Source: an uncultured Clostridium sp. (GTDB lineage: Bacteria > Bacillota_I > Bacilli_A > Acholeplasmatales > Anaeroplasmataceae). From it: a stretch of DNA of 59,569 bases. Shown in pieces: positions 7,632 to 16,100 of this stretch. Under the pieces are notes generated by a model. That model saw only the letters and a program-made list of their open reading frames with translations, made no database searches and was not told the DNA's origin. The first letter of the stretch is position 1; the number at the start of each line of letters is the position of its first letter. Position numbers and translations under genes: made by a program. The stretch spans positions 1 to 59,569 of the forward strand of contig CAMNHY010000005.1 in the NCBI GenBank assembly GCA_946540005.1. Direction: 5' to 3'.

Positions 7632-7665
7632 AAAAAGTTGTTAAGTGCATTGCACTTAGCAACTT
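7631..7665. terminator. Bidirectional terminator
   Basis: Long stem AAGTTGTTAAGTGCA/TGCACTTAGCAACTT (7635-7649 with 7651-7665, one wobble pair). A run of A before it gives a clean T-run on the reverse strand; the forward T-run is weaker. Confidence 0.75.
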
Positions 7666-8117
7666 TATCTATTTTCTTCTTCTAATGCTGAAATATTTTT
7701 TAAGAATAATTTATAAGGAATTTTCTTTGAATATTCTTTACCCATTTTATCCTTACCAGAAACTCCACCATTTCTAACAATTTCATATTCTTGGCTTTGT
7801 CCATCTTCAGTAGTACATAAAACCTTGAAATGGTGAATGTAATAAATTTCATATGCACCATCTTTATGGCTCTTTGTTTCTTCAGTAGTATTTACATATT
7901 CATATTTTCTTATCCATTTTTTACCATTTGGCGCATATATATGTTTACTAGGCTTTAACATATATATAATATATGTAATAATCATACCTAAAAGAAGTAT
8001 TACAAATACTGTTGAAGAATCAGCTTTTAAAACAGTCGCAACGATAATCCCTGTTAGAAATCCTAATAATGAAACTATCCATAAATACTTTCTTAATATA
8101 TAAATAAATTTTGTCAT
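7665..8117 (-). CDS. Uncharacterised membrane protein, two N-terminal helices
   Basis: 150 residues. Two hydrophobic segments (about 11-30 and 36-53) with a short loop form a membrane hairpin; a cytoplasmic-looking C-terminal domain of about 95 residues follows with alternating strands (YEIYYIHHFKVLCTT, QEYEIVRNGG). The ATG is preceded by AGAGGTGG. No family recognised; the shape resembles small accessory membrane proteins. It stands alone, convergent with the phosphatase gene and divergent from xpt. Confidence 0.55.
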   Translation of the reverse strand: MTKFIYILRKYLWIVSLLGFLTGIIVATVLKADSSTVFVILLLGMIITYIIYMLKPSKHIYAPNGKKWIRKYEYVNTTEETKSHKDGAYEIYYIHHFKVLCTTEDGQSQEYEIVRNGGVSGKDKMGKEYSKKIPYKLFLKNISALEEENR

Positions 8118-8359
8118 AATTCCACCTCTTAAACTTTATTTTTCATATAGAAAAAACATATTAATGTTAGATATAAAAAAGATAATTAATTTATATCATA
8201 AAGGGATTAAAAATTCAAGTTAAGTGATAAGTGTAAGATGGTAATAGGTTTATAATTTAAAAAAATATAAAGTTTTAAAAAATTTAGTGTTCAATATTTA
8301 TTTTTTTATTTTCATTATGTTATAATGATATTAGAAAAAATGAAGGACTTGGTGTAATT

Positions 8360-8932
8360 ATGAAAGAACTTGAAGAACGTATTCAAAAAGATGCATATGT
8401 TGATCTTGCAAATGAAGTAAATGTTGACTCTATTTTTTCACAATATGTAGATGTTAACTTATTAAACATGATGGCATTAGAATGGGCTAATAGATTCAAA
8501 AATTTAAAAGTTACAAAGCTTGTTACAATTGAATCAAGTGGTATTGCATTAGCTACTTTATTAGCCGAAAAATTAAATGTTCCTGTAATAATAGTTAAGA
8601 AAACTCCTGAATTTGATGTTGATGATGCATATACAACACGTATTTATTCTCACCAATATCACCAATCTATTACTGCATATATTAAGAAAGAAAACTTATG
8701 TAGAGATGATAAAGTAGTAATTATTGATGATTTCTTATCTAATGGTTGGGCTGCTGAAGGTATGATTTCAATGATTGAGGAAAGCGGTGCTAAGGTATTA
8801 GGTATGGGTGTTGCAGTTGAAAAAGGTACTAAAGCCGGTGGTGCTAAAATTAAAGGTAAAGGAATTCAACTTGAGAGTTTAGCCATTATTGATGGCGTTG
8901 ATGAAGATGGTAAAATTACATTTAGGCATTAA
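8360..8932 (+). CDS. xpt: Xanthine phosphoribosyltransferase
   Basis: 190 residues, matching Bacillus Xpt (about 194) along its full length. It converts xanthine and PRPP to XMP in purine salvage. The PRPP loop VVIIDDFLSNGWAA is at about 121-134; TIESSGIALATLLAEKL near residue 55-75 is the other diagnostic block (TIESSGIAPA in Bacillus). Cytoplasmic enzyme. An extended -10 box TATAAT (8321-8326, preceded by TG) lies upstream. No purine riboswitch aptamer can be recognised in the 240-bp leader, although xpt often has one in Firmicutes. Single gene; the acpP promoter starts right after its stop codon. Confidence 0.92.
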   Translation: MKELEERIQKDAYVDLANEVNVDSIFSQYVDVNLLNMMALEWANRFKNLKVTKLVTIESSGIALATLLAEKLNVPVIIVKKTPEFDVDDAYTTRIYSHQYHQSITAYIKKENLCRDDKVVIIDDFLSNGWAAEGMISMIEESGAKVLGMGVAVEKGTKAGGAKIKGKGIQLESLAIIDGVDEDGKITFRH

Positions 8933-8961
8933 TTGACAAGAATTTAAAAAATAGATATAAT
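8933..8961 (+). promoter_or_regulatory. Strong promoter of acpP
   Basis: -35 consensus TTGACA (8933-8938) and -10 consensus TATAAT (8956-8961) with 17-bp spacing: a perfect consensus promoter, as expected for an abundant carrier protein. It begins immediately after the xpt stop. Confidence 0.9.
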
Positions 8962-8989
8962 ATCAATAGTTACCTAGGAGGGTATAATT

Positions 8990-9220
8990 ATGGTATTTGA
9001 TGAAGTTAAAAAGATTATTGTTGATGAACTTAATGTTGATCCAGACAAAATTACTTTAGAGGCTACACTAGGAGAAGACCTAGGTGCTGACAGTCTTGAT
9101 GCTGTTGAAGTTATTATGGACCTTGAAGATAAGTTTGGCATCACTATTGATGATGAAACTGCTAAATCTTTTAAAACAGTTAAAGATGTAGTTGATTATA
9201 TCGAAGCACATCAAAATTAA
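8990..9220 (+). CDS. acpP: Acyl carrier protein
   Basis: 76 residues, acidic, four-helix carrier protein. The phosphopantetheine site is Ser35 in the motif LGADSLDAVE. It carries growing acyl chains in fatty acid synthesis in the cytoplasm. AGGAGGG (8977-8983) is a strong ribosome binding site, and the promoter is full consensus. It is monocistronic and far from fab genes in this window, unlike the common fabD-fabG-acpP order. Confidence 0.96.
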   Translation: MVFDEVKKIIVDELNVDPDKITLEATLGEDLGADSLDAVEVIMDLEDKFGITIDDETAKSFKTVKDVVDYIEAHQN

Positions 9221-9233
9221 TACATCGAATAAA

Positions 9234-9265
9234 AAAGGCTAGGTAACATCTAGCCTTTATTTTTA
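9234..9265 (+). terminator. Terminator after acpP
   Basis: Stem AAAGGCTAG/CTAGCCTTT (9234-9242 with 9250-9258) followed by T-rich sequence. Confidence 0.9.
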
Positions 9266-9284
9266 TAAGTTAGGGGGTGAAGTT

Positions 9285-11282
9285 ATGGATAATTCTCAAT
9301 TTGATTTAAAATTTATTAAAGAAACCAATACTAAGCATTTTTTTGATGCGGAAAATGATAGATATAAGAAAAAGAAATTATTATATAATTCTTTTGCTAA
9401 ACCAAATTCTTTTGAATTTGATTCTCAAACAATTTATCCATATATTTTAGCTGACACTTATAATAGATATTATAAGATGAATGGATATAATGTTTTATAT
9501 ATGACAGGACTTAATAATTTAAGTTTTTCATCTTATCAATTTTCAAAAAATCATAATATTGATTATTTAGAAAGTGGAAAGAAATATAGAGAGGCTATTG
9601 ATAATTTAAATATAGGATATGATTCTCATTATTTCTTTAATTTATCAGATAAAAAAATTGTATCTTTAATGGATGATTTTTTTAAGAGACATTATAAAAA
9701 AGATATTTTTTATGATAATATTGATGTCTATTCAACATCAATTAAGGATAGATATTATAATCATTTTGAAATAAAAGAAGAGAATAATAGATTTTATTCT
9801 AAATATACAAATGAAGAATTATTTAAGACTAAAGCTAAAGTATTTTATTTAGATATAAAAAAATATGAAGATAAAATAAGAGAAGAAATTAATAATTTAG
9901 ATTTAGATTTAAAATATAAAAATGAAATATTATCACTTCTTGGAGACTATCAAAATATAGTTGTACCATTTAATATATCTAAAGATTTAAAATTAGATAT
10001 AGAATTATCTCATCCTGAATATATGGCAGGTATTTCATTTATTGCGCTTAACCCAAAATATATGGATGTATTACCTTTTGTATCTGAAGAAGAATATAAT
10101 TTAGTATATAAGTTCATGCAAAATGGTTATGAAGATGGAAAATTTTCAGGACTTTTTTGCAAGAATCCATTAAATTATAATGACATATGCATTATGATTA
10201 GCTACAATTTTGAAGAAGCTATTCATGTAGGAATTCCTGAAATAAGTGATATAGATAAGGAGTTTTGTAATAAATTTGGATTAGAGTATTTATTAATAAC
10301 TTCTAATAATCATTTAATACATAGTGATTTTTTAGATGGCCTTACTCCTATTGATGCTCGTAAGACAATTATTGATGCTTTTTCAAATGAAGGTGCATGT
10401 GAAGTAATTAATCATTTTAGACAGGATAAAATTATTATTTCATCAACTGATGAAACAGGAGCTCCTATTCCTTTTGAAATTACAAAAGATGGATTCGATT
10501 ATTCTGTATTAGAAAGTCAATATTATCCATTATTATACAATCGTTTTGGAAAAGTAATATATGGTAAGACTCCTTCATATCCTGTTGAATTGGTTAATTT
10601 AACTTTTAATAATTTATATCAAACTTCAATTTTAAGAATGTTCTTACAAAATAAAGATAATTATTATAGTTTTCAAGATTTTTTAAATTATGAAGAAGAT
10701 TTTATATATGAATCTGAACTTGCTAATGAAATATTATTTCCTTTAATATTTAATATAATTGATTCTAACGAAATTAGAAAAATTAAATATCATATTATGT
10801 TAGAAGAATATCCTGATTATCAATTAATTAATGAAAATAATAATTTAAATATTCATTTTGTATCAGATGTATTAACTAGATGTAGTAGAGATGCGTTAAG
10901 ATTTTATATTTTACAACATCCAAATGATACAAATTTTGAAGAATCAATTTTAAAAATTAATAAAATAGATAAATTTTTAGAAGATGTATATACTAAATAT
11001 TATGAAGGTTTTTCAGATGTTAATATGGAACTTGATAATACAATTTATGATCTTGTAAATGATTTAACTAATGATATTAATAATCTTAGAATAGATTTAT
11101 ATGTTTCTAAACTTGAATATGTATTTAATAATAAAATTAGAAATAAAAAATGGACAGAAGATGAAGCTCTTATATATTTAAAGCTTTTATCTATTGTCTG
11201 TCCATTTATTACAGAATTCTTATTTGAAAATGTATTTAATCAGCATAATTATATAATATTTGAAGAATGGCCTAAATATTAG
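9285..11282 (+). CDS. Degenerate leucyl-tRNA synthetase-like protein lacking catalytic motifs
   Basis: 665 residues; co-linear with bacterial LeuRS (about 805). Matches seen: DTYNRYYKMNGYNVL (57-71) to the helix and strand after HIGH; FSGLFCKNPLNYNDICIM to the FTGAYAINP editing-domain segment; HSDFLDGLTPIDARKTIIDAF to the block before RLRDW; DALRFYILQHPNDTNFE to the region after KMSKS; and CPFITEFLFENVF...WP at the anticodon-binding end. Yet HIGH is replaced by DSQT (46-49), KMSKS is absent, NWCP becomes VYSTS, the editing TTRPDT and its catalytic Asp region are lost. So it keeps the scaffold without the aminoacylation or editing chemistry. It cannot be a normal synthetase; a regulatory or tRNA-binding role is inference. 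It overlaps the convergent gene by four bases. Confidence 0.75.
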   Translation: MDNSQFDLKFIKETNTKHFFDAENDRYKKKKLLYNSFAKPNSFEFDSQTIYPYILADTYNRYYKMNGYNVLYMTGLNNLSFSSYQFSKNHNIDYLESGKKYREAIDNLNIGYDSHYFFNLSDKKIVSLMDDFFKRHYKKDIFYDNIDVYSTSIKDRYYNHFEIKEENNRFYSKYTNEELFKTKAKVFYLDIKKYEDKIREEINNLDLDLKYKNEILSLLGDYQNIVVPFNISKDLKLDIELSHPEYMAGISFIALNPKYMDVLPFVSEEEYNLVYKFMQNGYEDGKFSGLFCKNPLNYNDICIMISYNFEEAIHVGIPEISDIDKEFCNKFGLEYLLITSNNHLIHSDFLDGLTPIDARKTIIDAFSNEGACEVINHFRQDKIIISSTDETGAPIPFEITKDGFDYSVLESQYYPLLYNRFGKVIYGKTPSYPVELVNLTFNNLYQTSILRMFLQNKDNYYSFQDFLNYEEDFIYESELANEILFPLIFNIIDSNEIRKIKYHIMLEEYPDYQLINENNNLNIHFVSDVLTRCSRDALRFYILQHPNDTNFEESILKINKIDKFLEDVYTKYYEGFSDVNMELDNTIYDLVNDLTNDINNLRIDLYVSKLEYVFNNKIRNKKWTEDEALIYLKLLSIVCPFITEFLFENVFNQHNYIIFEEWPKY

Positions 11283-12211
11283 TCATTAAAATGGTCGCCT
11301 TGAAATACATTAAGTTTTCTCATTTGCTTATCTATTTCATTCATTACGACCATTTTTTTTATTGTCCATTTAGGTTCAATTAAATCTTCAATAGGTGCGT
11401 CAGCACAAAGTCTATGAACTATTACATTTGGATCTAAAATTTGTAATTGTTCAATTACAATATCTCTATATTCTAAAAGTGTTGGCAAATGCCATGGGTT
11501 AGCTAAATAATCATGAGCCATTTTAGTTCCTTTTATAATGCATAATTCATGGATTTTTATACCATCTATATGTAATTTATTTAAAAAATGAATGGTATTT
11601 AACATATCTTCTTTAGTTTCACCAGGAAGACCATTCATAATATGTACAACAACTTCAATATTATTTTCTTTAAGTTTTTTTACAGCCTCAATAAATTCTA
11701 AATTAGTATGGCATCTATTTAATAGTTCACCTGTTTTTTCATTAGATGTCTGCAAACCTAATTCAATTTGTACATGACATTTTTTATTTAAGTTTGCTAA
11801 AAATTCTATTTTATCATCTTCAAGGCAATCACATCTTGTACCAATTGATATTTCTTTTACTAAAGGATCAAGCCTTATAGCTTTTTCGAATAATTCTTTA
11901 AGTATAGGAAGAGGTGCATATGTGTTTGTATTTGCCTGAAAATATGGTATATAATAAGCGTCAGGCCATTTTTTATCAATTATTTCCTTTACAGAATTAA
12001 ATTGTTTTTCAATAGGATCAAATCTATTTCCTGCAAAATCACCTGAACCAAGGCGTGAACAATATGTACATCCGCCATATCCTTTTTTACCATCCTTATT
12101 TGGACAAGTAAAATTCATATTAAGGCTTATTTTAACCATTTTTTTACCATATTTTTGTTTATAATAATTACTTAAAGTGTTATAGTGTTTTTCTGATGTA
12201 AAAAAATTCAT
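11279..12211 (-). CDS. Radical SAM protein, YtqA/TIGR01212 family
   Basis: 310 residues. The cluster-binding cysteines are Cys36, Cys48 and Cys51 in FTCPNKDG...GGCTYCS, the spaced C-x11-C-x2-C pattern of the TIGR01212/YtqA family rather than the usual CxxxCxxC. It then shows GTRCDC, QIELGLQTSN and HIMNGLPGET blocks typical of the family. It should bind a 4Fe-4S cluster and SAM in the cytoplasm; in the Bacillus family members a role in tRNA modification has been suggested, so the substrate is uncertain. The ATG is preceded by GGTGAT. It is convergent with the LeuRS-like gene (four-base overlap) and divergent from the 12326 gene. Confidence 0.88.
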   Translation of the reverse strand: MNFFTSEKHYNTLSNYYKQKYGKKMVKISLNMNFTCPNKDGKKGYGGCTYCSRLGSGDFAGNRFDPIEKQFNSVKEIIDKKWPDAYYIPYFQANTNTYAPLPILKELFEKAIRLDPLVKEISIGTRCDCLEDDKIEFLANLNKKCHVQIELGLQTSNEKTGELLNRCHTNLEFIEAVKKLKENNIEVVVHIMNGLPGETKEDMLNTIHFLNKLHIDGIKIHELCIIKGTKMAHDYLANPWHLPTLLEYRDIVIEQLQILDPNVIVHRLCADAPIEDLIEPKWTIKKMVVMNEIDKQMRKLNVFQGDHFND

Positions 12212-12325
12212 TTAATATCACCAAGATTACTATACCATAAAATTTAAAAAAATAGTTTTAATAATTATAAACTGGCATTAATTATGCTATAATAATAAAG
12301 ACTAGCGAAAGGAGATATAAATAAA

Positions 12326-13111
12326 ATGATTAGAAGATTATACAATTCATTATTTAGACCAAAATATATTGCATTATATTTAAAGGATAAATTATGGCTA
12401 TCTTTTTTATATTTAATAATTTTATTTTTAGTATCTTTATCTCCTGCAATTGTTAAATATAGTGTTACACAAAATAATATTTCTTTTACAGATTTAAACA
12501 ACGCAGTTGATTTGATTCCAGAAAATTCAAATGCTAAAGTTGTTGATTATGTATTTAGTACTGATAATGCATTTCAAATTAAAGTAGATACAGTTACATA
12601 TAATTTTGGTACAAAGGATTTATATGTACCAAATAAGGGAGTAACATTTGTATATTCTGGTGAAAATATTATTGTTTATCAAGACGGAGTGAAATTAATT
12701 ACTGATTCATTTAAAAATATTGGTGTCAAAGATATTAATTTCTATAAAGTTAAAACTGACAGCAAAGAATATGCAAATTATTATGTAATGATGAATACAA
12801 TTTATAATAAATATTTTAGATTATCTAATCTTAATTATGGAGTTGAGGTTGTTAGAAGTGGTTTAGTTGAAACTATTTTAATTGTAGTTGTATTATATTT
12901 TGCAGTATCTATGATGGCACCATTCTTAAAAGGAAATCATAAATTAAATATTGTAATATATTCTCTAACTTGGTATTTTGTATTGATGTTTATATCAAAT
13001 GCTACAGTTTTAACATATCTTTATTTTGTAGGTTTAGTGATTGCGTTTATATTTATAAGAAAAGCTTTATCTAGTATAAAGATTATACAAATTCCAAAGG
13101 GAAGTAAATAA
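12326..13111 (+). CDS. DUF1189-like membrane protein
   Basis: 261 residues. One helix near the N-terminus (about 24-45), a roughly 130-residue extracytoplasmic domain with repeated strands, then three helices (about 183-205, 213-231, 233-250). An N-terminal LFRPKYIALYL segment and this layout fit DUF1189 membrane proteins of Firmicutes, whose role is unknown. An extended -10 promoter (TGC then TATAAT at 12288-12293) and a GAAAGGAG ribosome binding site precede it. The polC gene follows after one base, so it probably shares the polC transcript. Confidence 0.55.
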   Translation: MIRRLYNSLFRPKYIALYLKDKLWLSFLYLIILFLVSLSPAIVKYSVTQNNISFTDLNNAVDLIPENSNAKVVDYVFSTDNAFQIKVDTVTYNFGTKDLYVPNKGVTFVYSGENIIVYQDGVKLITDSFKNIGVKDINFYKVKTDSKEYANYYVMMNTIYNKYFRLSNLNYGVEVVRSGLVETILIVVVLYFAVSMMAPFLKGNHKLNIVIYSLTWYFVLMFISNATVLTYLYFVGLVIAFIFIRKALSSIKIIQIPKGSK

Positions 13112-13112
13112 T

Positions 13113-16100
13113 ATGAGTAGTAAATATGAGGAATTTTTAAAGAAAAATCTTAAGATTAATTTTGAACAAAACGAGATTATTTCATCTCAAGTTCTTCAAA
13201 ATGAAGCGAGAGAAGCGTTAATTACTCTTAAATTAAAAAAGCCATTAAAGCTTGAAGAATATAACGAACTAAAAGAATTAAATCATCAATTATTTGTAGT
13301 TAAAGCTAATAGACCTAGTGTTTGTACAAATTTATCTTATGAAGAATTAGATTTAGAAAGTAGTGAAGCGCTAAAATATATTAATCAAGCTATATTAGAT
13401 TTAGCTAATGAAAAGCCAAGATTTAAATGTTTAGAGGGCTTAACTATTAATGTTAAAAATAATACTTTTGTTTTTTCTGTTGATAAAGATTCAATGTTCT
13501 TACAACAAAATTCAAAATATATTAGTGAAAAATTAAAGCCATGTGGTATTAATTATAATATCGAATTTGTTGTTGATCCAAATTTAAAATCTCTTCGTCA
13601 ACAAACTATTGAACAGGTTCAACAAGACATTAAAAAACTTGAAGATAATCAACCTAAAATTATTGTTAATAAGGAAGAAAATGAACAAAAGAAAACAAAA
13701 TACTATAACAGTAAAAGGATTAATGTTGAAGAAATTTCAAAGATATCAGAAATTCCTTATGATCAACAAGGCTTATTAACATATAGTGAACAAATTGGTG
13801 AATTATTCTTTAGAGTTCAAGGTGCTATTTTTAAAAAAGATATTTCTAAGAAAAAAATTTCATGGTTATGTAAATTATCTATTTATGATGGTACAGATTC
13901 TATTAATGTATCTAAATGGGTAAAAGAAGGAGAGGAACTTAACGCTGTAAATGAATGGAAAATTGGTTCTGTTATTGATGTTGTAGGTAGAGCTGAATAT
14001 TCTCAATATGAGCGTGATGTAACAATCCAATGTGACCATTGGTCACTTATTGGTCAAACTGAGACTAAAGAAATAATTGATGATGCACCTGTTAAACGTG
14101 TTGAACTTCAAGTACACACTAAGATGACTAATCTTGATGGTATTTCAGATGCATCTGATTATGTAAAAACCGCAGTTAAGTGGGGAATGCATTCAATGGC
14201 ATTTACTGATACATCAGGTATTTATGAAATTCCTGATATTTTACATAATATGCCTCGTGATTTTGATTTTAAACCTATTTATGGAGTTGAATTACCATAT
14301 ATAGATTACAATAAATATAAAATAGCTTTAACTGATGAAGATATTGAGTTAAAGAATGCTACTTATACTGTATTTGACTTAGAAACTACGGGTTTATCTC
14401 AAACATATGACAATATCATTGAAATATCTTGTATGAAGGTTAAACAAGGTGCAATTATTGAAAAATTAGATACATTTGTTAACCCGGGATATCATATTGA
14501 TGAACGTATAACAGAATTAACTTCTATTACAGATGAAATGGTTAAAAATGCTCCTTATATTGAAGAGGCATTACCTATGTTTTTAGAGTTTGCAAAAGGT
14601 ACTATTTTAGTAGGTCATAATGTACAATTTGACACTGGTATGATTTATGCTAAAGAAAGACAAATTGGCATGAAAGACATTATTACTTTCCCTGCAATAG
14701 ACACTGCAAACTTATTTAGAGCTTATTGTAACCCTGATGTTGATCCTGATAGAGGTGTTAAGAAATTTAATCTTGAAGTATTAGCTAAATATTTTAAGGT
14801 CCGTGAAGACCAACACCATAGAGCTAATGATGACACAAGAGTTACACAAGAATGCTTCGTACAAATGCTTGGAGATTTATATAAGAGAGGAATTTATAAT
14901 TATAAAGATATTAATTCTATTATTGATGAATCTAATTTCTTTAAATATTTAATTCCTTCAACTATAAATATTTTAGTTAAAAACCAAGTCGGATTTAAAA
15001 ACTTATATAAATTACTTTCAGATTCTCTTACAATACACTGTGCTCAAGATGCTAGACTTATGTCTAATATTCTTGCACGCTTCAGAGAAGGTTTAATTGT
15101 ATTTGAAGGTGGATATAGATCTAATGTATTCGAATGGGCATTAAGAAGAAGTGAAGATGAAGTTAAAGAAGAAATGTCTCACTTAGACTTTGTAGCTGTT
15201 CAACCTCCTTTAGCTTATCAACATTTAATAAGTGATATGCCTAATGGAGAAGAAAGAATTAAAGATACTATTAAGAAAATTATTAGATTAGCTAAAGAAA
15301 TGGGTAAACCAGTTTGTGCTACATCTAATTGTTACTACATTGACCCTAATGATAAAAAATATCGTGAAATATTAATTGCTGCACCTCAAGTTGGGGGTGG
15401 ATTTAATGATTTAAATAAATATCTAAATCATTATAATGTTTCACCTGATGCACATTTACGTACTACAAAAGAAATGTGTGAGGAATTTAGTTTCTTAGGA
15501 GATAAGGATTTAATTGAAGAAATCGTTATCACAAACACTAATAAGATTGCAGATATGATTGAGCATATTCAAGTCTTCCCTGAAGATAATAAAGAAACAG
15601 GAGAAGAAGCTATGAAGGCTCCTCGTGATGACCAATTTAGTGAATCTTTAGGTATTCCATCTCTTGTTGAAGACATGAAACGTATTGTTAATATGAATCT
15701 TGATCGATTATATGGACATGAGAAGATTCATCCAATTGTTCAAAAGAGACTTGATAGAGAATTAAATTCGATCATTGGCGCTGGTTATGCATCTACATAT
15801 TATATGTCATATTTAATGGTACATAAATCTGTTGAAGATGGATATATGGTTGGTTCACGTGGTTCTGTAGGTTCATCATTTGTTGCGACACTTATGGATA
15901 TCACAGAAATTAACCCTCTTCCACCTCATTATAGGTGCCCTAAATGTAAGTTCCATGTCTTTAAAATGACTGAGGAACAAAAGAAAGAATATGGCGTAAG
16001 TGATAAAGAAGCACCATTTATGAAAGATTTGGATAATATCTTATCGGGATATGATTTACCAGATGCAAATTGTCCATGTTGTGGAACAAGAATGGTTAAA

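Noticed and set aside
8118-8359. A purine riboswitch upstream of xpt.
   Set aside because: The conserved three-way-junction sequence of purine aptamers is not visible in the leader, only an extended -10 promoter.
9285-11282. Calling the LeuRS-like gene a functional leucyl-tRNA synthetase.
   Set aside because: HIGH and KMSKS are both absent and the editing residues are lost; it cannot aminoacylate by the known mechanism.
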